Notes: a model not told the origin generated them from the sequence alone. DNA of 64,000 bases from Betaproteobacteria bacterium (GCA_947482825.1 CANKMT010000004.1:22390-86389), one strand, 5' to 3'; shown: positions 16,414-26,263, counted from the first letter of the stretch. A program made the numbers and translations.

Positions 16414-17939
16414 TTTCCGAGCATACCGCGGATCGAAAGCATCAAGGCCTCTCCTGCGGCGCGCACCCGCCGGTTGATCGGCGGCACGTACATCGCAAGC
16501 GTGAAGAGCGTGATGGCTGCAAGCAGAGCGCAGACCGGCCGCGTGAAAAAGGGCGTGAGGTCGCCGTTGGTGATCTGGAGGCCCCTGCGCAGGCTCTTGT
16601 CGAGGATGTCGCCGAGCACCAGGCCCAGCACGAAAGGCGCGATCGGGTAGTTGCACTTCCTCAGCACGAAGCAGGCCAGGCCGATCGCCGCCATGAGCCA
16701 GATGTCGAACACGCGCGAGGCGATCGCAAAAGCGCCGACGGTGCACATCACGAAGATCACCGGCATGATGATCGAGCGCGGGATGCGGATCACGGCGAGC
16801 AACGGCCGCACCAGGAACAGGCCGTAAAACAGCATGCCCAGCGTCGCCAGCGTGGTCATCGCCACCACGTCGTACACAAACTGCGGGTGGCTCACCATCA
16901 GCATCGGGCCCGGCTGCACGCCGTGGATGATCATCGCCGCCATGAGCACGGCGGAGGGCGCCGACCCGGGAATCGCCAGCGCGAGCGCCGGGATGATGCC
17001 GCCGGGAATCGATGCGTTGTCACCCGTCTCGGCCGCCATGAGCCCCTCGATCGAGCCCTTTCCATAGAGCTCCTTCTCCTTGCTTGCGCGGCGCGCAGCG
17101 GCGTACGAAGACCAGGCCGCCATGTCCTCGCCGACGCCGGGCAGGATACCGATGTACACGCCGATCACGCCGGAGCGCAGGATCGTCTTCCAGTACTTGA
17201 GCACGTCGGCGATGCGCGGCAGGACCGAATCGACGCTGTTCACCAGCGCCTTCTTCATCGGCTCGGAGAGCACGATGAGGATCTCGCAGAACCCGAAGGC
17301 GCCGACCAGTGCGGGAATCAGCGTGATGCCGCCGGAGAGCTCGGACCAGCCGAAGGTGAAGCGGTCGTGCGCATGGATGCCGTCCTGCCCGATGAGCGTC
17401 GCGAACAGGCCGAGCAGGCCCATCATCCAGCCCTTGAGCGGGTCGGAGCCCGCGATCGAACCCGACATCAACACGCCGAATAACGCCAGCCAGAAAAACT
17501 CGAACGCGCCGAACGAGAGCGCTACCTCGCCGAGCGTGGGCGTGAGCAGCGCGAGGCACACGACGCCGAACAGCGAACCCACGACCGACCCTGTGGTCGC
17601 AATTCCCATCGCTCGCCCCGCCTGGCCTTTCTGCGCCAGCGCGTATCCATCGAGGCAGGCTGCCGCGTTCGCCGCAGTGCCGGGAATGTTGAGCAGGATC
17701 GCGGTGCGACTGCCGCCGTAGATCGTGCCCACATAGGCGCAGATCAGGATCAGGATCGCGTCGTTCGCCGGCAGCTTGATGGTCAGCGTGGTGAGAAGCG
17801 CGATGCACAGCGTCGCCGACAGGCCCGGCATGCAGCCGACCAGCACGCCGACCAGCGTGGCGCCGAGCGTGTAGAGGATCGGCTTGACGGCCATGAAGCC
17901 GGCGAACGAATGGCCGAGCAGGACCAGGCCGTCAAACAT
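16410..17939 (-). CDS. tctA: Tripartite tricarboxylate transporter large membrane subunit
   Basis: A 509-residue integral membrane protein with about eleven to twelve hydrophobic segments. The family motifs are present: the N-terminal GVLVGCMPGLSATLCIALL with YGGSRTAILLNIPGTAAN, and the second half repeat GVYIGILPGVGEDMAAW with the later GDNASIPGG and AIPGSAPSAVL. It forms the ion-coupled channel of the TctCBA importer. Gene order tctC-tctB-tctA on one strand with gaps of 1 and 13 bases makes this the only complete tct operon in the window. Confidence 0.95.
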   Translation of the reverse strand: MFDGLVLLGHSFAGFMAVKPILYTLGATLVGVLVGCMPGLSATLCIALLTTLTIKLPANDAILILICAYVGTIYGGSRTAILLNIPGTAANAAACLDGYALAQKGQAGRAMGIATTGSVVGSLFGVVCLALLTPTLGEVALSFGAFEFFWLALFGVLMSGSIAGSDPLKGWMMGLLGLFATLIGQDGIHAHDRFTFGWSELSGGITLIPALVGAFGFCEILIVLSEPMKKALVNSVDSVLPRIADVLKYWKTILRSGVIGVYIGILPGVGEDMAAWSSYAAARRASKEKELYGKGSIEGLMAAETGDNASIPGGIIPALALAIPGSAPSAVLMAAMIIHGVQPGPMLMVSHPQFVYDVVAMTTLATLGMLFYGLFLVRPLLAVIRIPRSIIMPVIFVMCTVGAFAIASRVFDIWLMAAIGLACFVLRKCNYPIAPFVLGLVLGDILDKSLRRGLQITNGDLTPFFTRPVCALLAAITLFTLAMYVPPINRRVRAAGEALMLSIRGMLGK

Positions 17940-17952
17940 CGATGGCTTTCAT

Positions 17953-18510
17953 CTAGGGCAGCCGCACGAGGAAGATTTCCTGGAACATGAACGCGATCGT
18001 TCCAGCAGCTGACAGTGCGATCACCGCGGCGACCGCCAATCCGCGCGCCACCTCTCCCTGCGCTTTTCGTTCCGGGTATTGCAACACCGCGATTTGCACA
18101 AAGAGGTACAGCGCCCCGGCCGCCCAGAACGGGACGCGCCCGACCAGACCGAGCGCGAACCCAAGGCACAACAGGAGCGTGATCCCGATGCGACCGAGCA
18201 CGTCCGGGCGCAGGAGCACCGGAGGCGCCTGCACGCTTGCGAAAGCGCCCCGGCGCAGGGACCGCACCGCAAGGATCAGGCCGCATGCGGTGATCAACAC
18301 GCCGAGCACGCCGGGAACGAGCCCGGGCGCGGTGAAGAAGCTCACCCCCATGCGCTCGAGCCGGTCCATGCGCCACGAGGCGATGCCGATCGCGATTCCA
18401 AACGCGATCCACGCGAGACCGCCGTAGAAATCGGCGCGCGATGAAGGCAGAACTTCTGGCAGGACTTCGGCGCCGGCCCTGTCAGGCCCGAGGTTCAACT
18501 CGCCCGCCAA
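17953..18510 (-). CDS. tctB: Tripartite tricarboxylate transporter small membrane subunit
   Basis: A protein of about 185 residues with four hydrophobic helices, opening after a short leader with SSRADFYGGLAWIAFG and later SWRMDRLERMGVSFF, which is the usual TctB beginning; the helix GIALLLCLGFALGLVG-like region and the last helix complete the fold. There is no ATG before the first helix, so I placed the start at TTG 18510, one base after the tctC stop. The start is therefore uncertain by a few codons. The protein helps assemble the TctA channel. Confidence 0.82.
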   Translation of the reverse strand: MAGELNLGPDRAGAEVLPEVLPSSRADFYGGLAWIAFGIAIGIASWRMDRLERMGVSFFTAPGLVPGVLGVLITACGLILAVRSLRRGAFASVQAPPVLLRPDVLGRIGITLLLCLGFALGLVGRVPFWAAGALYLFVQIAVLQYPERKAQGEVARGLAVAAVIALSAAGTIAFMFQEIFLVRLP

Positions 18511-18511
18511 G

Positions 18512-19516
18512 TTACTGTTTGGGGATGCCGAGCTTGTCCGGCGAAACCTTGGCCATACCGGCCTCGTTGATGATCCAGGCATCGGTGACGATCGTCGGCC
18601 AGACCGCGTCGTGAGCCGCCTTGCCGGCCATCGGTGAGAACAGCACCGAGCGGCCCTTGGCGTAGGACTTGAGCTTTTCGGAGTTGGCAATTTTTTCAGC
18701 CCAAACCTTCTCCATCGTGGCGGCAACTTCGGCAGGCGCGCCCTTGGGAATGAAAATGCCGAAAGCGGTTTCGACCGACGGCAGTCCCTTAACCCAGTTG
18801 GTGATCGGTGGGATGGTGCCGTAGCCTTCGATGTCGAGGGCTTTGTTGCCGACCACCGCGAGCGGGCGCAGGCGCTTGCCCTTGATCATCTCGGCCTGCT
18901 CGGAGGCCAGTTGCGTGGTGACCTGCGTCTCGCCCGCCACCGTGGAGATCACCGCGGGATTGCCGCCGTCGTACGTTACGTGCCTGTACTTGAGTCCGGT
19001 GGCTTTCGAGATCGCCTCGGCTGCGATGTGTCCGCTCGACGTGTTTCCCGCTGTTGCGAAAGTGATCTGCGCCGGGCTCGCCTTCATTGCGTCGAGCAGT
19101 TGCTGCATGTTCTGGTACGGCGAGTTCGGATTCACGCTCACGATCGGCACCTGCGTCACCGAGACGAACACGTGGAAGTCGTCCAGCTTGGTGTTCGCGA
19201 GGCCGAGCACCGGGTAGGTCCCCAGTTGCTTGGGTGCGCCGGCCGTCCAGGTGTAGCCGTCGCGCGGCGCGTTCAACGCATTCATCGTGCCGATCGAACC
19301 CGCCGCGCCGGGCTGGTTGATCACCACGATCTTGGCGCCGAGCGCCTCTTCGAGCTCGCCGGCCGCAACTCGCGTCACCTGGTCGGTGGCGCCGCCCGCG
19401 GCCCACGGCACGATGATGTTGATGGGCTTGGTGGGCTTCCACTGCGCCGAGGCCGGCGCGGACAGTGCAAACACCGTAATCACAGCGGCGAATCCTTGCA
19501 AGAGCTTGATCTTCAT
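18512..19516 (-). CDS. tctC: TctC-type solute receptor of the complete tct operon
   Basis: A 334-residue periplasmic receptor with a signal peptide (cleavage at ASAQ), core KPINIIVPWAAGGATDQV, VINQPGAAGSIGT and a modified ligand loop HVTYDGGNPAV in place of the usual VPYKGxxP. A strong ggaggagg ribosome-binding site precedes the ATG. Being first in the tctCBA order, it is the cognate receptor of the membrane subunits; the other six receptors in the window are orphans. A TetR-family gene lies immediately upstream on the same strand and may control the operon. Confidence 0.93.
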   Translation of the reverse strand: MKIKLLQGFAAVITVFALSAPASAQWKPTKPINIIVPWAAGGATDQVTRVAAGELEEALGAKIVVINQPGAAGSIGTMNALNAPRDGYTWTAGAPKQLGTYPVLGLANTKLDDFHVFVSVTQVPIVSVNPNSPYQNMQQLLDAMKASPAQITFATAGNTSSGHIAAEAISKATGLKYRHVTYDGGNPAVISTVAGETQVTTQLASEQAEMIKGKRLRPLAVVGNKALDIEGYGTIPPITNWVKGLPSVETAFGIFIPKGAPAEVAATMEKVWAEKIANSEKLKSYAKGRSVLFSPMAGKAAHDAVWPTIVTDAWIINEAGMAKVSPDKLGIPKQ

Positions 19517-19541
19517 TGCTCCTCCTCCCGAGGGTTGGACT

Positions 19542-20168
19542 TCACTTCCTGAGATAGCCGAGCACCAGCTCGACCATGTGCTTGAGGCGCTCGGTGCGGT
19601 TACGCGGCGAAAACAGGTCGCGCGCGAACACCGTGGAGAGCGTATGCAGGTTGCTCTGGTAAAAGTAACTCAGCGACGCGATCGAGATATAGAGCTGCAC
19701 CGCGTCCACGCCTCGCCGGAACTGTCCCGACCGCACTCCGCGCCGCAGCAGGTCCTCGATCGTCGCCACGAACGGCGAATGCATCGTCTGGATGTTCTTC
19801 GAGCGCTTGATGTGCCGTGCCTTGTGCAGGTTCTCGCTGTTGAGCAATGTCAGGAACTCCGGGTGCTTGAGGTAGTAGGCCCACGTGAATTCGACCAGGC
19901 GCCGGATCCCCTCTTGGGGTTCGACTTCGGCAAGAAGCAGGCTGCGCTCCGCGGTGCGGATTTGCTCATAGCTCGCCTCCATGACCGCGAGGAACAACGC
20001 CTCCTTGTTGCCGTAGTAGTAATACAGCATGCGCTTGTTGGCGCCCGCACGGGCCGCGATCCGGTCCACCCGTGCGCCGCCCAGCCCAGCGCGCGCGAAC
20101 TCGGCGGTCGCCGCCTTGAGGATGCGTTCCTGGTTCTTCGCGGGGTCGCGGCGGACGGGCGCTGCCAT
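19542..20168 (-). CDS. TetR/AcrR-family transcriptional regulator
   Basis: A 208-residue repressor. The N-terminal helix-turn-helix is clear (ILKAATAEFARAGLGGARVDRIAARAG with NKRMLYYYYGNKEALF). The rest is the ligand-binding, dimerising domain, typical in length. It lies between a Bug receptor gene (13 bases upstream) and tctC (25 bases downstream), all on one strand, so it may regulate this transporter operon in response to the imported compound. The palindromes in the two divergent ABC promoters look like TetR-family sites and could be its targets (inference). Confidence 0.92.
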   Translation of the reverse strand: MAAPVRRDPAKNQERILKAATAEFARAGLGGARVDRIAARAGANKRMLYYYYGNKEALFLAVMEASYEQIRTAERSLLLAEVEPQEGIRRLVEFTWAYYLKHPEFLTLLNSENLHKARHIKRSKNIQTMHSPFVATIEDLLRRGVRSGQFRRGVDAVQLYISIASLSYFYQSNLHTLSTVFARDLFSPRNRTERLKHMVELVLGYLRK

Positions 20169-20181
20169 GGACTCGATCGGC

Positions 20182-21156
20182 CTAGTCGATCTTCGCGCCG
20201 ACGTCTTTGGCGATCTTGCCGATCTTGGCCACTTCCGAGACGATGAACAGGCCGAGCGCTTCCGGCGTGCCGGTCGCTGCGTCCGTGCCGAACGAAAGGA
20301 ACTTGACTTTCATCTCGGGGGCGGCCATCGAGCGAACGATCTCGGTGTTCAGGCGCTGCACGATCTCGCGCGGCGTGCCGGCCGGGGCCAATACCGCCTG
20401 CCAGGTCGAGATCTCGAACCCGGGCAGCGCCGATTCGGCCATCGTCGGCAGCTCGGGCGCAATCGCCGAGCGGCTCGACCCGGTCACCGCGAGCGCGCGC
20501 AGGCGGCCCGCCTTCACCTGCGTGATCACGTCCGAAATGTTGGCGAACATCACGTGCGATTGGCCGCCGAGCAGGTCGGCCACTGCAGGCGGTCCGCCCT
20601 TGTAGTGCACGGTGACCCAGTCGACACCCGCCGCCTGCTTGAACATCTCGCCGGACAGCCGCGTCAACGTGGCCGCGCCGGGCGAGGCGAGGTTGAGCTT
20701 GCCGGGATTCGCCTTGGAGTACGCGATCAGATCGCGGGGATTGTGCACGGGCAGAGAAGGATGGACCACGACGATGATCGGCACCGTGGCCACGAGAGAA
20801 ATCGGCGCAAAGTCCTTCGACGGGTGCCAGCCGAGATTAGGGAAGAACGCGGGGGCAGTCACGAACGAGGTGGCTGCCATCAGCAGCGTGTGCCCGTCCG
20901 GCGCGCTCTTGGCGACGAACTCCGCGCCGATGTTGCCGCTCGCGCCGGGCTTGTTGTCGATCACCACCGGCTGGCCGAGCGCGGTGGCGAGCTTTTCGCC
21001 GAGTGCGCGCGCGGCCAGGTCGGTCGAGCCACCCGGCGGAAACGCGACCACCATGCGAATCGGTTTCGATGGATAGGCTTGCGCCAGTACGAAAGGAGCC
21101 GCGACGATCGCGAACGCGGCCGCGAAGGCCATACTGCCGGATTTCAACATTTTCAT
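20182..21156 (-). CDS. Bug/TctC-family periplasmic solute receptor
   Basis: A 324-residue receptor: signal peptide with cleavage near FVLAQ, core KPIRMVVAFPPGGSTDLAA, VIDNKPGASGNIG, and the loop TVHYKGGPPAVADLL. Two in-frame starts compete: ATG 21183 overlaps the upstream enolase-family stop as ATGA but would put acidic residues (EEEG) before the signal; ATG 21156 has an excellent gaggaagaagga site upstream and gives a normal signal peptide, so I chose it. It is in one run with the enolase-family gene and the TetR gene. Confidence 0.9.
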   Translation of the reverse strand: MKMLKSGSMAFAAAFAIVAAPFVLAQAYPSKPIRMVVAFPPGGSTDLAARALGEKLATALGQPVVIDNKPGASGNIGAEFVAKSAPDGHTLLMAATSFVTAPAFFPNLGWHPSKDFAPISLVATVPIIVVVHPSLPVHNPRDLIAYSKANPGKLNLASPGAATLTRLSGEMFKQAAGVDWVTVHYKGGPPAVADLLGGQSHVMFANISDVITQVKAGRLRALAVTGSSRSAIAPELPTMAESALPGFEISTWQAVLAPAGTPREIVQRLNTEIVRSMAAPEMKVKFLSFGTDAATGTPEALGLFIVSEVAKIGKIAKDVGAKID

Positions 21157-21179
21157 GAGTCCTTCTTCCTCTAGAATTC

Positions 21180-22304
21180 TCATAACGTGAGTGCGAAGGC
21201 TTTTACCTTGGCCTCGTCAATGTCGATGCCCAGGCCCGGCCCCTTGGGCACCAGCGCAAACCGCCCCTCCATCGGGTAGGGCGTCTTCAAGTAGTCCTCT
21301 GCGATGTGTTGCGGGCCGTTCAGGTCGACCGGATAATCGATCGAATAGGCTGCGAACAGGTGCACCGACGCCGCAAACCCGATCGGCGCATCCATGAGCC
21401 CGCTGCCGATGAGCCCGAGCCCGGCGCTGCGCGCGAGATCGCAGAGCTGGCGCGCGTAGTGGATGCCGCCCACCTTGTTGACTTTTATCACCAGCGCTTC
21501 AACGGCCTCGCGGCGGATGAGTTCGATCACCACCGGCAGACCCATGGCCGCTTCGTCGAGCGCAATCGTCATGTTCGTGGCCGCGAGCAGCTTCTTCATG
21601 CCGTAGAACTCGGCCATCGGGATCGGTTGCTCGAACAGTTCGATGCCGAGCGCCTCGAACCCGCGCGCCGCGCGCAGGGCTTCGTCGAGCGTGTAGCCCT
21701 GGTTTGCATCGACCCAGACGACACAGTCCTTCGCCAGCGCGAGTGCTGCGTGGACTCGCTCGATATCGAGCTTCGGCTCGTGCCCGACCTTGACCTTGAA
21801 GGCGCGGTAGCCCAGGCCGAGGCCTGCCTGCACCTGCCCTAGGGTGCCTTCAACATCCGGCGCCGAGACGAGGTAGGAAAGCTCGATGCGGTCGCGCCCC
21901 TTGGCGCCGAGCCAGCTTTGCAGTGGGATGCCGAGTTTGCGGCAGATGAGGTCGTGCACGGCGAGATCCAGCGCCGCCTTCGCGATCGGCTGGCCGGGGT
22001 CGAGACCGGGTGCGAGTTCGGTGTTCATCACCGCGTGCAGACCGGCGATGTCGAACGGGTCGCGCCCGATGAGCTCGGGCGCGAGGTATTCCTTGATCGT
22101 GGTGTAGCAGGAGTGCGTGGTCTCGGCCGACCAGCGCCGGCTCGGACCGGCCTCGCCCCAGCCGACGGTGCCGTCGTCCGCGGTCATCTTGACGAGGATG
22201 ACGCGCTTGCCCTCCTCCATCGTGCGCGGCACGCCGCGCGAGAGCCTGGACATCGCCTTCAGCGGCAGACGGACGGGAAGGACTTCGATGCGTTCGATCT
22301 TCAT
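21180..22304 (-). CDS. Muconate lactonizing-type enolase-superfamily enzyme
   Basis: A 374-residue enzyme with complete catalytic motifs of the MLE subgroup: FKVKVGH (second lysine as base), VWVDANQGYT (metal Asp), LFEQPIPM (metal Glu), IALDEAAMG (metal Asp/Glu) and VIKVNKVGG (base on the sixth strand). The N-terminal capping domain starts KIERIEVLPVRLPLK. Length is typical. It lies 13 bases after the FAD oxidoreductase and just before the Bug receptor. Cycloisomerisation or epimerisation of an acid is expected; the substrate is unknown. Confidence 0.9.
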   Translation of the reverse strand: MKIERIEVLPVRLPLKAMSRLSRGVPRTMEEGKRVILVKMTADDGTVGWGEAGPSRRWSAETTHSCYTTIKEYLAPELIGRDPFDIAGLHAVMNTELAPGLDPGQPIAKAALDLAVHDLICRKLGIPLQSWLGAKGRDRIELSYLVSAPDVEGTLGQVQAGLGLGYRAFKVKVGHEPKLDIERVHAALALAKDCVVWVDANQGYTLDEALRAARGFEALGIELFEQPIPMAEFYGMKKLLAATNMTIALDEAAMGLPVVIELIRREAVEALVIKVNKVGGIHYARQLCDLARSAGLGLIGSGLMDAPIGFAASVHLFAAYSIDYPVDLNGPQHIAEDYLKTPYPMEGRFALVPKGPGLGIDIDEAKVKAFALTL

Positions 22305-22317
22305 TGCGCCTCGCCTT

Positions 22318-23937
22318 TCAATGTAATCGCCCGAGCACGGCGGCGGCCGGCTCCGGGGCCCAGTGCGCGGCAAGGCCGAGGTCGGCATGCAGCACCTGCG
22401 CACAGTTGTAGCCGGGCAACCCGGTGATATTGCCACCCGGGTGGCTGGAGGACCCGCACAGGTACAGCCCATTCACATGCCCACGATAGTGCCCGGCCCC
22501 CGGGAACGGGCGGTCGTGCCCGATCTGCCCGTGCGTGAAAGCGCCGACCAGCAGGTCGCCTTCACGCATGTTGGGCAAAGTCCGCTCGGTATCCAATGCG
22601 CTGCGCGTAAACGAATCGATCACCGCGCCTTCGAGGTTCGGTGCGTGCTGCGTCCACAGGCGCAGCATGTCGCGGCCGTGTGCCTCCTTCGCCTTGTCCC
22701 AGTTGCGCGCATCGCCGTGCAGGCGGTATGGAAGCTTCTCCCACATGAACGCAGTGTGGTGGCCCGCCGGCGCCTGCGAGGGATCGAAGACGGTAGGCGT
22801 GCTGCCCCACATCACCGTGGGCGGGATCTCGCCCCGCTCGTGGTGTTCGACGATCTCCGGGTACTGGCCGTAGCTCTCCAGCCCGAGAATCACCATCAAG
22901 GCCTTCGCCAGGTGCGGGAACTGCTTTTCCGCCGAGTAGACGGGACGCTCGCGCAGGTCGAGGTTGAGGCCGAACAGCGGCGCGATCAGGTTGTAGGTAA
23001 AGCCTGAAGCTTTGTTCCTCCACGCCGCAGGCACATGCGCGGGATCCATCAGGTCGAGGAAGGTCTGGTGCGGATTGAGGCCGGAGACGACGAAATGGCG
23101 GGCCTTGATGCGCTCTCCCGAGGCGGTCTCCACGCCGACCGCCTTGCCGCCTTCGACGAGGATGCGCCTGGGCTCGGCGAGGTAACGGATCTCGCCGCCG
23201 GTCTCATGCACTGCGCGCACCAGCGCACGCGCGAGGCCCGCCGAACCGCCGACGCACATCTGCGCCTTGCCCGCGGCGGCCAGCAAAATCGGAATGTGAT
23301 GTCCAAAGCCCTTGCAGCGCAAATCCACTTCGCGCAATCCGTTGAAGAACAGCAGCCCGGCCTGGACCACCGGATGCTCGAACTCGCGCAGCACGAACTC
23401 CTGCGGAGAAAGTTCACTCGTCTCGAGGAGCAATCGGCCGTGCGCGCTCCTGCCCAGCAACGCGCGGCGCTCGGCTGCGGGGATCGGCGGCGTGCGGCCC
23501 TCGGGCCCGATGATCTGCTCGAGGATCGGCACGAAATCGTCGCGCCAACGGCGCACCGCGCGCGCGTCCTTCGGGCTGAAGCGTTCGAACGAGGCCGCCG
23601 TCTTCTCGAAATCGGTCCACCACTCGAGCACGTTGCCGTCCTTCTGCACCAACGCGACGTTGAGTTCCGGTTCCAGGTAGCGCGCGCCGCGCCGCTCGAG
23701 TTCCAGGTCGCGATACCACGGCATGTAGGTGATCGCACGATGAAAGAAAGAGTGCGTGTTGTGGAGGAACCCCGGGTTGCGCGGATCCTCGGCGGTGACG
23801 AGTCCCCCGCCCGGCATCGAGCTACGTTCCAGGCACACGGTCTTGAGGCCCGCGCGGCCGAGGTAGGCCTGCAGGACCAGCGCGTTATGGCCCGCGCCGA
23901 GGAGAATGCCGTCATAGGTGTCGGAGTCGTGGGCCAT
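22318..23937 (-). CDS. Phytoene-desaturase-like FAD-dependent oxidoreductase
   Basis: A 539-residue flavoprotein of the CrtI/amine-oxidase-like group. The N-terminal dinucleotide fold is present in slightly altered form (ILLGAGHNALVLQAYLGRAGLKTVCLER), followed by SSMPGGGLVTAED, and the C-terminal FAD motif LYLCGSSSHPGGNITGLPGYNCA. Related proteins outside carotenoid pathways are common in Burkholderiales catabolic clusters and have no fixed substrate. Two bases separate it from the PHP hydrolase gene upstream. Confidence 0.87.
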   Translation of the reverse strand: MAHDSDTYDGILLGAGHNALVLQAYLGRAGLKTVCLERSSMPGGGLVTAEDPRNPGFLHNTHSFFHRAITYMPWYRDLELERRGARYLEPELNVALVQKDGNVLEWWTDFEKTAASFERFSPKDARAVRRWRDDFVPILEQIIGPEGRTPPIPAAERRALLGRSAHGRLLLETSELSPQEFVLREFEHPVVQAGLLFFNGLREVDLRCKGFGHHIPILLAAAGKAQMCVGGSAGLARALVRAVHETGGEIRYLAEPRRILVEGGKAVGVETASGERIKARHFVVSGLNPHQTFLDLMDPAHVPAAWRNKASGFTYNLIAPLFGLNLDLRERPVYSAEKQFPHLAKALMVILGLESYGQYPEIVEHHERGEIPPTVMWGSTPTVFDPSQAPAGHHTAFMWEKLPYRLHGDARNWDKAKEAHGRDMLRLWTQHAPNLEGAVIDSFTRSALDTERTLPNMREGDLLVGAFTHGQIGHDRPFPGAGHYRGHVNGLYLCGSSSHPGGNITGLPGYNCAQVLHADLGLAAHWAPEPAAAVLGRLH

Positions 23938-23939
23938 GT

Positions 23940-25433
23940 CTATTGCCAGTTCATGAACACCGGACTACCCCACGCCATGTGCCCGTTCTTCTGCCGCGCG
24001 CGCAAGTAGACGTGCGAGCGGCCCCTCGGCACTTCCAGCGAGCAGCGGCCAGCCACCGAAGAAGAAGCAAGCGGCACCAGCCGGTGCCATTGGTAGCCTT
24101 CTTTCGGAAAGGGACCGGTGAAGAGGTTCGCAGAACCGCGCTGCAGTTCCCCGAGCGAATGCTTCGACTCCTGCGCGACCGGCTCGGTGAGCGAAAGCGC
24201 GATTCCGGTCGCGGCATTGCCTTCGACTTCCAGGATCACGCTCTGATTCGGGTTCTCGCGATACGCGTTCTGGCGGGCGGTGTAGGAGCGGATCGAAAGA
24301 CCGGTGTCGCCCTGCGGCTCGAAGCGATGGCGGCGCTGCTCGTCAAAAGGCATCGACTGCAGGCAGGGGAAAAAACGCGCGATGCGGCCCTTCTCCACCT
24401 CCACCCGTATGGCCCAATCGCAAATGCGGTCGAGCGCAAGCGCGCCCCACGGCCCCCACCCCCACTCGAGACGAAGCTGGACCGGCGCGGCAAAAGCCTC
24501 CGCGGCCGGTGTCGCATCGCTTGCATAGGCGCGGTGCACGACGTGCCCGTCCTGGATGACTTCAACGAGATCGAGCTCGTCGCGGCCATTGACCGCAAAC
24601 GAAACCTCGGCCTGGTTTCCGGCCGAAACGGTCGAGCCCATCGGCGCACCGTCCACCGTAAAGTCGAGCTCGATGCGGTCTCCCGTGAGCGCATAGGTGC
24701 GACGCGCGCGGATCGCCTCGAAGATGCCTTCGCGCGTGAAATCGCTCACCAGCGCGGCCATAAGGCCTTCGCCATAGGCACCGGGAAAGCCTGCGTGGTC
24801 ATCCGAAGATCCCACGAAACCGAAACGCAGCCCGGACTGGAGCGCGGCGCGCGCCGTGTTCGCTGTCTCGCGCCCGCCCATCGAGTGGGTGAAATAGGTG
24901 AAAGGCCCGCGGTCGTCCTCGGAGTTGCCGTGCTCGGAGTAGATTTCGACCACCGGCGTGCAGGCTTCGTCGAAGCACTCCCAGTTCACGCCGCGGTGGC
25001 CTTTCGGATAGGCGAGGTGATGCGGAATCATCAGCGCCTTTTCCTCGATGCAGAAATCGCGCAGGCGAGCCACGTCGCCTGCATAGAACAGCGGCCGGTT
25101 GTCCTGCGGGAACACGATGCATTGGTCGCCCCACAGCGACGAATGCCACTCGAAGCCGAGGAAGGCGCAGAACTCGCCCTCGCGGTTGCCGTCGGCGATC
25201 ACGCGCTGGACCTGCGGCCAGGTTTCCTTCAACCGCTTGAACCCGTCGATCCAATGGCGCTCGCGCCCTCCTTCCATCGACGGCATGTCGTGCCAGCTCG
25301 AATGGCCGGTGAACGCGAAGAAATCCAGGTGCGTGCGCGCCACATCCAGGCTGCGCTCGATCGAACCGACGCCGTACCCGTGGGCGTTGTGGTTGTGGAT
25401 GTCGCCGTACAGGATCGAGTACGCGCCGGCCAT
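23940..25433 (-). CDS. PHP-domain/DUF3604-like metal-dependent hydrolase
   Basis: A 497-residue protein. The N-terminal PHP-type metal site is visible as LYGDIHNHNAHGYG, the HLDFFAFTGHSSWHDM strand, MIPHHLAYP, EIYSEHGN and GFVGSSDDHAGFPG, a set of His/Asp motifs of trinuclear-metal phosphoesterases and amidohydrolase-like enzymes. The C-terminal half is beta-rich and unassigned. The start codon shares one base with the upstream permease stop (TGATG). It may hydrolyse the imported compound or a derived ester (inference). Confidence 0.8.
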   Translation of the reverse strand: MAGAYSILYGDIHNHNAHGYGVGSIERSLDVARTHLDFFAFTGHSSWHDMPSMEGGRERHWIDGFKRLKETWPQVQRVIADGNREGEFCAFLGFEWHSSLWGDQCIVFPQDNRPLFYAGDVARLRDFCIEEKALMIPHHLAYPKGHRGVNWECFDEACTPVVEIYSEHGNSEDDRGPFTYFTHSMGGRETANTARAALQSGLRFGFVGSSDDHAGFPGAYGEGLMAALVSDFTREGIFEAIRARRTYALTGDRIELDFTVDGAPMGSTVSAGNQAEVSFAVNGRDELDLVEVIQDGHVVHRAYASDATPAAEAFAAPVQLRLEWGWGPWGALALDRICDWAIRVEVEKGRIARFFPCLQSMPFDEQRRHRFEPQGDTGLSIRSYTARQNAYRENPNQSVILEVEGNAATGIALSLTEPVAQESKHSLGELQRGSANLFTGPFPKEGYQWHRLVPLASSSVAGRCSLEVPRGRSHVYLRARQKNGHMAWGSPVFMNWQ

Positions 25434-26212
25434 CAGTCCAACCGTGCATCCTTGGCCACCAGCAGCCTTTCGAGCGCGAGGACCATGCCGTACAACACAA
25501 CGCCGATGAGCGTAATCAGGATCACCGCCATGAACATGGCCGGGGTGTCCAGCGTCACCTGCACCTGGAGCATCAGGTAGCCCAGGCCCTTGTCCGACCC
25601 GAGGAACTCCCCCACGATGGCGCCGGCCACGGCGAGGATCGCCGCCACCTTCATGCCCGAGAAGATGTAGGGCAGCGATCCTGGCAGCTGGATCTTGAGG
25701 AACAGTTGCCAGCGCGAACCCTTGAGCGCGCGCACCAGGTCGAGCAGGTCGGGTTCGACCTCGCGCAAGCCGCGGGCCGTGGTGAGCAGGATCGGGAACA
25801 CGCAGATCGAGAAAGCCATCATCGCGTTCGGGAACACGCCGTACTTGAACCACACGATGATCAGCGGCCCGAGCGCCACTTTGGGGATCATGTTGAGCGA
25901 CACCAGGAGCGGCAGGAAGAACTGCTCGAGCGTCTTGGACCAGGTAAACACCAGCGCGAGGCCGATGCCCACGACAAGGGCAAGGAAATAGCCTGCGAAA
26001 ATCTCCGTACCCGTGACCAGCGAGTTGCCCCACCAGTTGTAGCTGCCATCGGCGAGTGCGGCAAAGGTCGCTTGCGGCGAAGGCATGACAAACTTGGGCA
26101 CGTTGCCGAATTTCACGAACAGGTACCACGCGAGCAGCAGCGCGAGATGCGAGACCACGGCGAGCGCGTAACGCTGCATCGTGTCGGCGGGTTTGTCTAC
26201 GGTCGAGTCCAC
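25433..26212 (-). CDS. ABC transporter permease, NitT/TauT family
   Basis: A 259-residue permease with about six membrane segments and the EAA loop EVEPDLLDLVRALKGSRWQLF, followed by LPGSLPYIFSGMKVAA and GAIVGEFLGSDKGLGYL. It is close in layout to the permease at 6933-7748. No ATPase gene is nearby, and its likely binding protein is encoded at 27537 on the other strand beyond the DHDPS-family gene. It may borrow the ATPase from 6124-6885 or from elsewhere in the genome. Confidence 0.92.
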   Translation of the reverse strand: MDSTVDKPADTMQRYALAVVSHLALLLAWYLFVKFGNVPKFVMPSPQATFAALADGSYNWWGNSLVTGTEIFAGYFLALVVGIGLALVFTWSKTLEQFFLPLLVSLNMIPKVALGPLIIVWFKYGVFPNAMMAFSICVFPILLTTARGLREVEPDLLDLVRALKGSRWQLFLKIQLPGSLPYIFSGMKVAAILAVAGAIVGEFLGSDKGLGYLMLQVQVTLDTPAMFMAVILITLIGVVLYGMVLALERLLVAKDARLD

Positions 26213-26263
26213 AAGTGCTCCTTCAGGGACCTGGGCGGGGATTGCGCGAATGCGGGACGCGCC